Below are positions 13,761 to 25,715 of a stretch of DNA of 64,000 bases, piece after piece. The stretch lies in contig NC_086247.1 in NCBI RefSeq assembly GCF_021018805.1, forward strand, positions 122,127,094 through 122,191,093, read 5' to 3'. Each line of letters starts with the position of its first letter. The stretch's first letter is position 1. A program made the translations under genes and the position numbers. The DNA is from Prinia subflava (lineage: Eukaryota; Chordata; Aves; Passeriformes; Cisticolidae). The notes below the pieces were generated by a model. It had not been told where the DNA came from and did not search any database. It worked only from the letters and a program-made list of their open reading frames with translations.

Positions 13761-16700
13761 GAATGTGTGTAAGGTGCAGGTTTTTCAGAAGGAAGACTAG
13801 CTAGTTTGGTTACCAGTAGCATTCCTGTGGTAAGCACAATCTTCCTTTGCCAGTCATAAACCAATTTCTCCATGACAGGGACACTGGAACTTGCCTGATG
13901 AGAAATGTTTGTGCCTTTGTGTTTTCTTCAGCCTTCAGAAGGGCTGGTTACTCCACAACTCTTGAAGGTTTTCCCTGTCAACTGAGAATGCCATACTGAG
14001 AAGGAAGAATACAACCTTTGAAAGAAAATTTGATTAAATGTGTTTACTTAGGACTCCCATGTTACAGTAAGATGCCCATGAAATTACCACAGAGAAATAG
14101 TTTTATTCAATGCATTTAAAGTGAAACAAAGAGTCGTTTAGAAAAGGCATTGTAACCATGGGTTCATCACACAGCACCCATGGCAAGTACTGAATTTACT
14201 ATAAAAGTATCCACCAACCAGAGAAGCAGAAAGAAAAATATATTACTACCCCCACCCCTCGCACCCCCCGGTGTGAACAAGGTTAAGAAACATTTGTGCA
14301 AATGGATATATTTCTAGCTTGGAGCCAACTGGGGAGAGAAAGCAATTGCTATAGATAGAATCCCAGAAGGTGTAACAGAAGTTTCAGCAGGCTGTTGGAG
14401 GCTGAACTATGTCAAGAATGAGGTTAGCAATTAGTAATCCCACAGACTTTTGTTTAAGTGGCATGTGCTCACAGGTAGCAGGCTCCACAGAAGTCTAAAC
14501 ATGGAAGCAGTTGCTGGTGTTCTTTCTACTACTTGGGACAGTAAGTATAAACATTTTTGATTTACTAAGAGAAGAACACTTTAACACATTTTTAAGGGTC
14601 CTGGCCACTTGACAGCAGCAGGCTTTAAATTCCATAGATGTATTTTCCCTATCATTAAAACTCTCACCTCTGAAGGACAATTACCAGAGGAACTGATCTT
14701 GATCAAACACGTATTTTATACATGGCATAATCAATTTTTTAAATTCAAAACCAAGTTTACTTTTCCAATAAGACAGAATTTTTTTGGCACAGGCACACAA
14801 CAACATCATGTTCACTATTCAGACAGCACATACATACATCCCTTATTTTCCATGTAAAGAAGCACAGGGACAGGCTTTTGGCCAATGTGCCTACAGCAAC
14901 AGCTACTGCTCTAATAGAGTTATTTTGTGTTATCTGTAATTCCCTCTCTAACTCAGTTGGACCTGCTCACACAACAAACACAACTTGTATGTAACAATGA
15001 TGTGTTTCTGAGGCAGTAATATCTTAACTCCTCTTAAATCACTAATGTTTTGAATATTTCACATGTTTTACAAATAAAAGGGAAGGTTGGGTGCAAACAA
15101 AATACACACCATCTAGGATTAGTGAAAGAAAAGATCATCATGGAGGTAGAGGTGAAACTCACAGCAGGCAAAACCAGCCATACTCCTAAACCTCAGACCT
15201 ATTTGCCCCTAATAATGGTTAACAGTTTTCAGCAATGTGTAATTAGGGATGAATAAAATAACTTTGATACTGGAAACCACATTTCTCAAAGCAGCAGTTT
15301 TCATTAATTGAATTGTTATCTTCTTGCTGCTTCTTGAGCTAAGGCATCCAGTGGTTTACTGTAAAATGAGGCTGTATACAAATGCCTTCAATTAGTGGTT
15401 ATTTCGAGGAGAGTTTATGTTCTGCAGAAGAGCAAATGAACCTCTTCCCTTTTGAGATAATTGCATATTCAGGCCTCTGTGAATTATGGAAAGTGATGAC
15501 AGTTTGGAGGTGACAACTCTTTATGAGGTGTACAATTACACGAGGTACTAGGAGAAGTGACCAAGATCTTTTTATAATACATTCTTACAAATCTTCACAC
15601 AGTACTTAAAAATGTGTGATGCCATACCACATTACCCATAACAAGAGTCAGATACAGGATATCATAAGAGGTTTTTGGAAATACTATAACCTAACCTAAT
15701 GAATGAAAAATATGCCTAAAAATGTGAAATACTTGTTTTAATAATAAAATACTACTTTAAAGTGACTCTTTAGGCATTTGATCTGACTGCCACCCATCTT
15801 CTTGGGAGGAATATTCTTCTGAAGATTTACAACTTGACTGTCAGGTTGCCAGCTATTTCATCAGTGTAAGCTCCTCAATCTCCACTATCTAGTCTGTTAG
15901 CAATCATTTCCATAATGTTCGTAAGAGTTAAATAGTTTATGTGTGCAAAGCACTGGATTAGATATCGGAAATCTGGATTTTGTTCTTGTTTCTGTATGTC
16001 ACCCAGATGGGTAATCTGCAAGGTTACCACTCTATTCCTCAGTTTCCTCATCTGTAAAATGGGGGTAATTATATTCACTAGCTTTTTAAAAACATTTCAA
16101 GATATACATGGTTAAAGATCAAGCAGTGTGGATTATCCCTGATGAGTAACACACAGCTGCTGATACACTGACTTATTCACTTTCATATTAGCATCTTTAT
16201 TTAAACATTCGCAAAACACTCATTTTGTCAAACAGCAACTGCAAAGAAGCTTTTATCGAGCACAAGGGTAATTAGAATAGCAGAGAAGTGATGAGACTTT
16301 GAGCTCAAGGCACTATCTGGTATTTTGACTTCAAGTAACTGCAGTAGCAAAAAGTTTCCAATTCAAGTCTGCCCTCCGCTGGCTTAAGCACAACACTGCT
16401 AGTAAGTTTTAGATCAATAGTGTCTTTCTGTAATGAAGGAACTAAATTAATAGAGGCTGATAAATTTATTAGTTGACACATTTATTCAGCATTTATAAAA
16501 ATTTTGTAATGGTAGTTAAATGATTTGCAATATTTTTTTAAGTCCCATCTAGGCTCCCTATCAGATTCATGTTTTTCAGGATTTCAAAAGCCCATCAGCA
16601 TATCATCCATTTTAAATGTTGCTGGAACTAAAATACAACATGGGAAGTAACATTCTGCACGTGGCTTTAAAGAAATTGAATAGAAAAACTACAGAAAAAT

Positions 16701-19700
16701 ATTCTGCTCGACACAATTAAGGACTCTAATACTAGTGCTGTATGTATTAGTCAAGTACTAATGCCCTAAAAGAGACCAGGATCAGTCTAGTCTAGTACTC
16801 TGTCACTAGAAGCCTGTCCCCTTAAAATATGAGAGGAAAAAAGAAGACCATTTATTACCGTGTTTATTTTAGAAAGAATTTTCCATCACAAATACCGCAC
16901 ACAAATAACTCATCTCTAAACTCGGGCCGACTCATTTTTCTTTCTATCTTTAAAGTAGGAAGGTAATTGGGGTGTGGGGAACTATCTCATTTATACTTAC
17001 ACAGATTCAACTAGAGTGATTTCAGCCCCAAGGTGACATTGGTGTCTGAAATACAAAATCTGTATCATTATGTGCTGGATGATGTGATCAAGCTGAAAAG
17101 CCTCTGGTTCATATATCTTGTCATCTTCATGCTTCGTTACACGTAACAGCATTTAATCTCTTGTGACTGCTACCTAAATCTAAAATAAAGGAGTACAATA
17201 TTGTTTCTTCAGATGTGTACTTAATATACACTTGAAAAAAAAAGGGAAAAAATAAAAGTATTACAGGAATGGCTTTTTTTGGACTGTGTAAATGCTTGGA
17301 AATAAGGGTCAGATTCACAGTTTGTGCCAAATGTGCCTAACACACTTTATAAAGCAGAAGATAGGGGAATTTCACAAGTTCCTTGAATCTGCTAAAATTC
17401 TTGCTTAAATGGTTCTGATTCAAAAATGAAACCTTTAGGGGGTCTATTAACATTTTACAAGAAGCAGCAAAAGACACACAACTAACCTGCCATTATGGGT
17501 TTGGGGCGGGTTTGTTTGTTTGTTGATTTTTTCTTCTTCTTTTTTTTTTTTTTTTTTTCTCTAGGCAGGAAGCTATGGAAAAGCTACTGAAATCTCATTA
17601 ATCACTGCAGTACTTGCTGCTACAAATCATCCTCTAAAACTGGACTCCAGCATCTAAAATGACTAAAATGCAGTTGTTCTGCATTTTTTGGAGAATAAAT
17701 TTTGAGATTTTTAATAATCCTAACTGAAAGGCAGCAGTGATTGAAACACTGATAGGTATTTCCCTAAAGGTAATTTGTTTTCTGTGCAATAGTGGAATGA
17801 GTCTTAAATGAACTTACAGGCATGTGGATCAGGCTGACAGTATACATCGAGAAGACACACTAGTGTGTCTACTTGACAATGTTTTGAAATTAGTAAAATC
17901 TAAAAATGTTTGTCTGGGCTAAATATGGCATATGTCTCTACTAAAATAGACAAAGTATGGACAGAAATTGTGTATGAAAGGCAAAAGGGAAGCACTTTTA
18001 GAGACTAAATTTTATTTTAGTAAAATTGTAAAAACTTCACTAACTATGAATTGTGCTTCATTTAATCTTGATAGCACCAGATGAGACTTGGAAAGAAAGG
18101 CAAGAGGTTTCCTTGATCACCTTCAGTATCTAGGAAAGACCTTAATTACTTTGCATTATGATACTAAATTACTGATTCTAATCTTCCCTGTGCTGAAGAT
18201 CTCAAAGAATTTTCAGTGAAATCTGAACTACTGAAATGCAAAAACTAAAGACAAACATAAACGTTGATACTTTTGTCCATATTGGTTGAATTCCCAAATT
18301 CTGAAATGCAGCTCTTGCTGGAGTGTCACCTTCAGCAGGAAGCTCAGGCAGCACAACCTGGGGCTTGGCCAGAGGAGATGTGAAATTCTCCTCACCTTAT
18401 TGGTCATGGCTAGATCTTGCTGAACTAGGAATATGACAACAGGTTTGTCCTCAGGTTTCTGAAGTCAATTTACCCAAAGTGAGCAATGAAGATAAATTAA
18501 TACTTATGTTCAGTTTAATTAAATAATTAGTTCAACATTTAGATTTTCTACAAACGAATCAGTTTGTACATATACCTGACACATTTCCTTTGCTGACTGG
18601 GCAATCTTATTCAAGATCTGAAAATACACATACTTTTACCTTTCCTTTTATGCTCTGGACTCTGTAATTTGCATTACAAGTTGTTAAAAACTATTATAAT
18701 GACAAGACTAAAACCTAGACTGTGATTTGCTTTAAATTCTATTGAAACTAAAGCTATACTGAATTAAACTTTAAGTTACACTTTAAAAAAATCTTAGTTT
18801 CAACAACCACTCTTTTTGTTTTGGAAATTACAACCAAAAAAGGATACTTAAAAATATATACAGTAACTGAAATTACATGTAATTTGTTTTACTGGGACTT
18901 CAGACAAAACCCAGAACAAACTGGCAAAAAACCCACACAGACTTGTTCAGATCTACCTGGCATATTTCAACTCAGAGGTTCTTTTTTTAGCTTTACTGTA
19001 TGTTTTATCTTAGCTTATAACCAGAGTTAATTAGTGGCTTGTTGTATACCTTTATCTTGCAAAATCTGAGCGTGCATCCAAAAGCTCTACTGTAAGTCAG
19101 TGAAGCAAGTGCTGTGCATCAGTTACATTTTCAAATATTTCATTGCCAGAAAAAGTTGTTTCAGCAGCATCTTTTTTGTAATTGGATGCTATGAAAGACT
19201 ATTACAACACTCATTGAAGAGAGAAAGCAGAATGTGACTTATAGTTAGAATTATTATTTTTCAAATGCTGCAATTCTATGTCCTATACTGAAGAGAAATA
19301 TGTCATTTATCTCTGCAAAGATTTACATTATCAGTTTCATGGTTGTTTCACCACAATACAATTTACTAAGGTTGGAACTGGTATAAAGGCAACCATATAA
19401 GCTTGTTTAAATCATAGTAAAAATCTGCCTAAAACAAGCATCTTTTAACTCCTTTAAAATCTTTATAGATATGTGCTGTTAAAACAACTTATTCTTCAGC
19501 AACAAAAATCTATTTGAGATCTGTTGACAAAGAAAAGGTTTACATTAATAAAATACCTTTAGAGGAAAATCCTCCTAGAGTTACCTAAAACTTTGCTGCT
19601 CAGCTGCTAAAAAAAGAGCTTAATTTAAAAACAATGAATGAGTAAATATGGGTATTAGTTTTGGCCTCAGAAAATCCTTTTATCCATCAGATTTTTGCGT

Positions 19701-20194
19701 ATCACTGAAAGTCTGTAAGGAATCAGATTATTGTTTTCATCCTCGGCCAAGTACTGCAATCATAAAAAAATGCATTCAAGAACTGTTGTATTTTTAGAAA
19801 AACCATCTATGGTAAAAGGTAGCAGTATCTCTAAGTGTAACATTAAATTTTCATTATTAAGTAAAGATAGCCAGAATGGGAAAGTCACACTTTAAACAGC
19901 ACCACAGTTGTGAAGCAGGTAATATTCAATTTTTAAGCACACCAACAGTTTTTCTCAGAGGTCTCTAAAAGCATTTAATGAGGTTCTTTCAATACTGTCT
20001 CACCTTAGACTGCTGTTTCTCCTTCCCTGGCCTTGGAAACTGTAATGAAAAATATTGAGATTTTAACTCCATGTCACCACTCAGTTTTGGTTAATTTTTA
20101 AGTAAATAAATTGCACAGTTACTGTATTAAATACACAAAATCACTACACTTTGCTGTTTGTTCCTGCCACTCTAATAATTCTACTAATTTTCAA
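13761..20194. other. Long transposon-free AT-rich intergenic stretch
   Basis: About 6.4 kb with no CR1 or LTR that I can see and no recognisable exon. It contains the polypyrimidine tract at 17516-17563, followed by a 30-codon open stretch (17565-17657) of unknown meaning. Confidence 0.55.
17516..17563 (+). repeat. Polypyrimidine/T-run ending in CTCTAG
   Basis: GTTT repeats, TTC repeats and an uninterrupted T-run of 19 bases lead into CTCTAG. It resembles an exceptionally strong splice acceptor but may simply be low-complexity sequence. Confidence 0.6.
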
Positions 20195-20789
20195 TAATTT
20201 TCAGCCAGCAGCCAAGCCCCACCCGCTCACTATGCTGCACATACACTGGGATCAGGAAGAGAATCAGAAAGGTGAAAGCCAGAAAACTCATGGGTTGAGA
20301 TAAAGAAAATTTAATGGAGAAAGCAAAAGCTGTGCACACAAGCAAAGCAAAACAAGGAATTAATTCATTGCTGCCCAAGGGCAGGAAGGTGTTCAGCCAT
20401 CCCCAGGAGAGCAGGGCTCCATCACATCTAACAGTTACTCGGGAAGACAAACATCATTACCCCAAATGTCCCCCTCTTCCTCCTTCTTCCTCCCACTTTA
20501 TACACAGAGCATGATGCCCTCTGGTCTGGAACATCCTTTTGGTCAGTTGGGGTCACCTGTCCTGGCTGTGTTTCCACCCAGCCTCTCCTGCACCCCCAGT
20601 CCCCTCACCAGCATTACAGTATGAAAAGCAGAAAAAAAAAAAAGCACTTGGGTCTGTGCAAGCTCTGCTCAGCAATACCAGACACATCTCTGTATTATCA
20701 ACCCCATGTTCAGCACGAGTACAAAATACAGCCCCATACCAGCCACTGTGAAGAAAATTAACTCTACTTCAGCTGAAACCAGCACAGCA
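20195..20789 (-). mobile_element. Solo LTR of an avian endogenous retrovirus
   Basis: On the minus strand the element begins TGCTGTGCTGGTTTCAGCTG and contains TATAAA (20502-20497). An ATTAAA polyadenylation signal (20315-20310) precedes a TTTATCTCAACCCATGAG-like segment typical of a very abundant avian ERV LTR. The 3' end is diverged near 20195-20210. No retroviral gene flanks it, so it is a solo LTR. A 12-base A-run near 20630-20641 is internal. Open frames inside it are not genes. Confidence 0.75.
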
Positions 20790-23700
20790 TCTGCCAATAC
20801 CACTTTTCTTGGAAACATCCCATATCAGACTGATATCAGTGACTGATGTACGACCAACAAGTATCATACAGAAATTCATACAAAGAAGATTCTAATTTGG
20901 ACAGAAATTCTTTATGTGCATTACAGCGCTGCATTCCAAGCATGTTTTGAAACTATGCTAAATGCAAGAACTCAATATACTCACCCCAAAGTAATCTAGG
21001 TCTCAATAACATTCAGGAGACATTTTAGAATTCTCATTATTTCGCACATGGCCTAATTGGACAGCCTAAGTCTTTGCTATTTTGACTGTAGTACTTTCCA
21101 TTTCTCTTTGTCTTTTCTTGTCTTTGTGAAATGAAAAGGAACATTTCCCAGATCAGTGGTACTGCAGAGAAGCAGGCATTTATTAGATCCAATGAATAGG
21201 AATACTAAAATGGAATAGAAGGAACATCATTATTAAGACACAATAAAAATAAGAACTTTAGTCGTAACAATGAAGTGAAATGGAATGTCTAGTCATAATA
21301 GACTACTGTTTTTACTGACATCATAAAGATTCAGCCTGCAGTGGAAATCTGTTGAAGAGCTCTTTCTTATGTTCTTGTGCTACTTACACTGATTTATGGT
21401 ATAATCCCCAAGTATGAAACATCCACCATAGCGTCTTTGAAATGCAAGTTCCTTCTAAATAGGGTCAAACTCAAACTTTGCTCCCAAGCAGATAAATTTA
21501 ATGCAGCTTCTTGTTAGGAAATTGGGGAAATCTTGAAAGTGAGACTGCTAAGTGCATAATGGAGGCCTGCAGGGATTTCCTACGAAGTATACAGTGATTT
21601 TTCACAGCCTTCAATGTGTCACTGCACTTTGTCTCCTTCATCAGCCTCTGAGTTACATGTTCTGCTGCATGGCTTTGCTTTGTGGTTTGCTAAAACAAAG
21701 TTTTAGAGGTCTAGAATTCTTTAACCCAAAAGGTACCCTTTGCACTCAAAAAGACAAGTTAAAGCCATCTGACCAAGTGGCATTAATTCCCTGAACCTGA
21801 CAATTCAGCAATTCAGTCATGTCTCTAAGAATCTCAATTCCCTCATTTACCCACAAAAATGGAAATATTTGGCCATTTTACCATAAGCATTAGTGATATT
21901 TATTTGCTGTGAAAACACTGGTGGAATTACTGCTAATCAAGTTAATAAAACAGTAGGGATTCATGTTCTTGTCCCAGTTGAAACCTCTGCAATTTTGTTT
22001 CTGATTTTATTGTTACTGCTGATCACATGAAACTACAAGGCAGAAGAAATTCAGAGAGATTTATTTTTTTTGCAACAAAAGACTTTCAACATCTATGGTA
22101 TGACTAATTTTCTTTCATCACTCCACCAATTCCAGCTCTTTGTCTTCTTAGGTAATGGATACACATTTCCAAGGGGTTTTGTCTTCATTATCAGCCACAA
22201 GAAAAAAGCAAATAAAATCAAAATCTTTCATGGAAGGGTTACAATAAATTACAAACATGAATGATCATAGCAGACTCATGAAATACTGCTTCTGTGTTCT
22301 CGAGGCAGAGTCACCTCCATCTTACACTACCCATTTCTTTGGGAATTAGGTTTTGCCCTTTCAAAACAGCTGGATGTTTCATGCCCCATGACATTTGCTT
22401 TTAGAGGCTAAATTATGTGATTAGTGCTGTCCCATGAATTTGCAGGAAGGATGAATGCTGCTCTCCTTCCCCTTTGTCTGAGTCAGCAGATCACAAAGGA
22501 CTGCTGAGCACTTAGACCCTCTAGGGTGACACAGGAGACAAATAAAGGCATGGAAAACTTCTGGAGTCAGCACAACCATTTACTGAGTTTTTTTTTGTTG
22601 TCAAGGTTTTGTGAGTTTGGTGGTTGATTGGTTGGCTAGTTGAGGTCTTTTAGTGCAAATATGACATGTTGGACAGTTTGAGACTATGGATATGTGTTAT
22701 GATGAAATAAGTGCTCTTCGCCAGTCAAAATTCTTAGTTCACAGACATCCTTTCACAGCTTCAGTATGTAAGCCTGTGTAAATCTTGATCAGTACCTATA
22801 CAGAATCAACACTGGTTTATTTACACACCAAACACACACCCTTGTGCTCTTATAGCACTGATTTTGTTTGTGAGAAAACTACAAACAAAACAAGGAAATA
22901 CTAACTTTCTTGCTATTAATTTCCTGGCTTCTGAAGTTAAATCAATGAAATAAACTACATGCTTTTAATCAAACATTTAAATTGGCAGACATGAGAAATG
23001 AAGGCTAACAAGTTTCTGTGCCCTGAAAATTATTCTTTGACTGAATGTGTGAAGAGAAGAAGTGAAGATCTGGTACATGTGGCACACTTTGGTGAGCATT
23101 CTTTCTCAAGAACACCCACAATAACATTATATGCACTGTGTCACACGTGACACTGTTAAACCACTTCTCAAAGGAGACAGAGCAACAGTTCAACCCTTCA
23201 TATCCGGTGATTTGTACACTGGATGTTGTGAATCCCACTTACACTAAAATTACAGGAAGGAAAAATACCTTTTGAATTTAATTCCACTACAGTAGGCCAT
23301 ATTTTATTGTAATATTTTGTAAGAGATTATTAACAAGCTGTGCGCTGTATGAACAGTTGGGTTTGTATGTTTAGAAAGAACAAGCTGTAACAGTGACTAC
23401 AGTGTGAAAACAGATCTTACTTGGCCTCGTCTACAAAGGAAAACCAATTTAATACAAACTGCTGAAAAATAGATTCCTGCAAGTTAAAAAAACAGGTTCA
23501 ATGGTTTGAGTTCTCTCTTGAGTATGACAAACCATTACCAACTAATGAATGTGCCTCTTGCATTCCACTGGTTCAGAAGAAGAGTTCTTTTGAAATTTTG
23601 AATGTTTGTACAATTCTACTTATGTGTACTAATTTGAAAAGTTTGATAACAGTGATATACCAAAAAACCTGAAATCCACCACAAACCTATAGATAGAAAG

Positions 23701-24858
23701 ACTTGTTCTCTCAATTTTCAGTTAGAATTCCCAGAATTTCCCCCCCAAAGGCATATTCTTTTGGGAAAGGTATAGGCTTATAGTCCTATGAACTTCATAT
23801 TGATGTTAGTGATGAATACAAACAGCACTAGTGCCTAAGCTCTCTATAGGGATAAGCTATCCAGTTTCTAAAGGACACACTCACAAACTCTATGCCTCCA
23901 CTTCACTTGTCAGATATCATTGAATGTGTGTCAGTTATATGACTAGAAGTACTGGTGTATCCTATGTTTAATGTGTATGGAAGCACAGGGCACTGGGACT
24001 GGTGTACACCAGGAAAGGCTATGCATTCTGTAACATGACTGCACGTTTGTGCCATGACCTCACCAAAATATTCTTTCATCCCCCACACGTTGATTATTCA
24101 CAGACTGCGGCAAAAGCAAGCCATGGTCTGCCAGAACCCCTCATGTTGCCTGCAGTTTGCTACCTGCCTGTACCTGGAGAACAAGTAGTGAGCTAAAAGC
24201 TCCTATTTTTATCATTTTGAAATGGCAGAACAGGCATCCATACACTGTAAGAGTAAATGGTATATCTGAATAAGTAATGTTTATTATATCCCTGGATTCT
24301 TTCTTGTCTCTAGAAAGCACTGATTTGCTGTTATTCTTAATGGACAAAATGGCAACAGAAATTCAAATAACTGCTGTAGGCAAACCAATATATATAGCAT
24401 GCAGAACTTTGCAACAGGTAGCAGACATGATACAGCCTGATGGTGTTAACTGCTGCAGCTGCATTAGCAATAGCAGGAACCTGAAGACCTGCATCTGGCT
24501 TGGATCTGGCATTACTGCAAAAGGCAGGAGGTTACCTGAGAAAAAATGAAAACATGGTAAAGACAACTGGTTGAGTCAACAGCATAGACACTGCAGCAAG
24601 ATGTCACGTAAGTTGTGTCAAACAAACAGTAGCTTGGTGGTTAGGGCATTGCAAGGACAGAGACCTCTCATTTATTAGATGAAAAAGAAAATGCCTCAGT
24701 GCTTATCTGGGCTCTGAGATGTTTAAGGACAACAAGCTCCAAGTGCTGTACTGGCAGTTCTTAGGTATCCGGTCTCTCCCCATATTTCTAGTCAAGTTTT
24801 CACTCTCTGAACTCCTTGTTTCCATGGACTGGATACATCACACAGCCTGGTATCAAAG
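20790..24858. other. Intergenic: no gene recognised
   Basis: AT-rich sequence between the solo LTR and the CR1 upstream of TOMM7. Overlapping sense and antisense open frames near 24277-24566 do not resemble a known family. Confidence 0.6.
23839..23858. repeat. 20-bp segment duplicated at 25012-25031
   Basis: GCTCTCTATAGGGATAAGCT occurs here and, identically and in the same orientation, at 25012-25031 inside a CR1. No similarity extends beyond about 20 bp on either side. Confidence 0.85.
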
Positions 24859-25175
24859 ACAACGGAATATTCTCAGCTGGAAGGGACCCACAGGGATCAT
24901 GGAAGTCCAACTCCTGGCCCTGCAGGACATGTCAAGAGTCACACTAAGTACCAGAGAGCATTGTCCAAACACATCTTGAACTATGTCAGGCTTGGTGCTG
25001 TGACCAAGCAGGCTCTCTATAGGGATAAGCTCTCTAGGAGCCTGTGCCAGTGCCCGACCATCCCCTGGGTGAAGAATCTTTTTCTAATATCAAACCTAAA
25101 CCTTCCTTGACACAACCTCATGGAGAGCTTTATGGAGAGGCATTTCCAGTTTCCTCTAGCGACACTTTTTCTTAT
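24859..25175 (-). mobile_element. CR1 LINE 3'-end fragment upstream of TOMM7
   Basis: It contains the blocks CAGCTGGAAGGGACCCACAG, AGAGCATTGTCCAAAC, CAGGCTTGGTGCTGTGACCA and CTAATATCAAACCTAAACC in CR1 order. Relative to the usual CR1 pattern there is an apparent insertion of about 23 nt around 25008-25031. The truncated end lies about 50 bp from the TOMM7 CpG island. Confidence 0.9.
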
Positions 25176-25612
25176 CACTCCAGCTCTACCTTTCACTTAC
25201 CAAAGGCACTTCCTACCCCTCCAGAGGCGCCGTGTGCGCAACACCTCGAGAGCTCCGGGGAAGAACAAGCACCAGAGGGCGGCAGGAGCCCAGGAGGACA
25301 GGAGGACGCACAGTGCTTGCCCCCTCACAGCCGCGCGGCCCCGCCGGGCCGGTCGATGCCGCTGCCGATCGCTCAGCCTGCGGCGCTGAAGGCGGGCGGG
25401 ACGGGCCCGCCGGGCTGGCCGCGGGCACAGCGCACCCGGCGGGCCCCGCCGCCGCCATCTCCGCCCGCCCGCGGGCACGGCCAGCCCCGCTCCCCGCCCC
25501 GCGGCGCAGCGCAGCGATGGGTCCCGCCCAGCGCACGGCATTGTTACGAGCGCAGCCTCCGCCTCCTTCCCCTCCTCTTCCTCCTCCTCCTCCTTTCTGC
25601 CCTACCGCCGGG

Positions 25613-25715
25613 ATGCCGAAGCTTAGCAAGGAGGCCAAGCAGCGGCTACAGCAGCTCTTCAAGGGCGGCCAGTTCGCCATCCGCTGGGGCTTCATCCCCG
25701 TAGTGCTCTATCTCG
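25613..25715 (+). CDS. TOMM7: TOMM7 coding exon 1
   Basis: This exon encodes residues 1-34 and the first base of Gly35. The donor is G^GTCAGT. It covers the cytosolic helix and most of the transmembrane segment. The open frame extends far upstream only because the CpG island lacks stops, so the family N-terminus fixes the ATG at 25613. Confidence 0.95.

Noticed and set aside
20184..20751. Open frames of 66-88 codons
   Set aside because: They fall inside the solo LTR, which is not coding.
24277..24566. Overlapping sense and antisense open frames (90 and 67 codons)
   Set aside because: No family resemblance, splice context or codon pattern; likely chance.
1..25200. HYCC1 exons expected from conserved synteny
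   Set aside because: No stretch could be matched to the protein; reporting exons would be guesswork.
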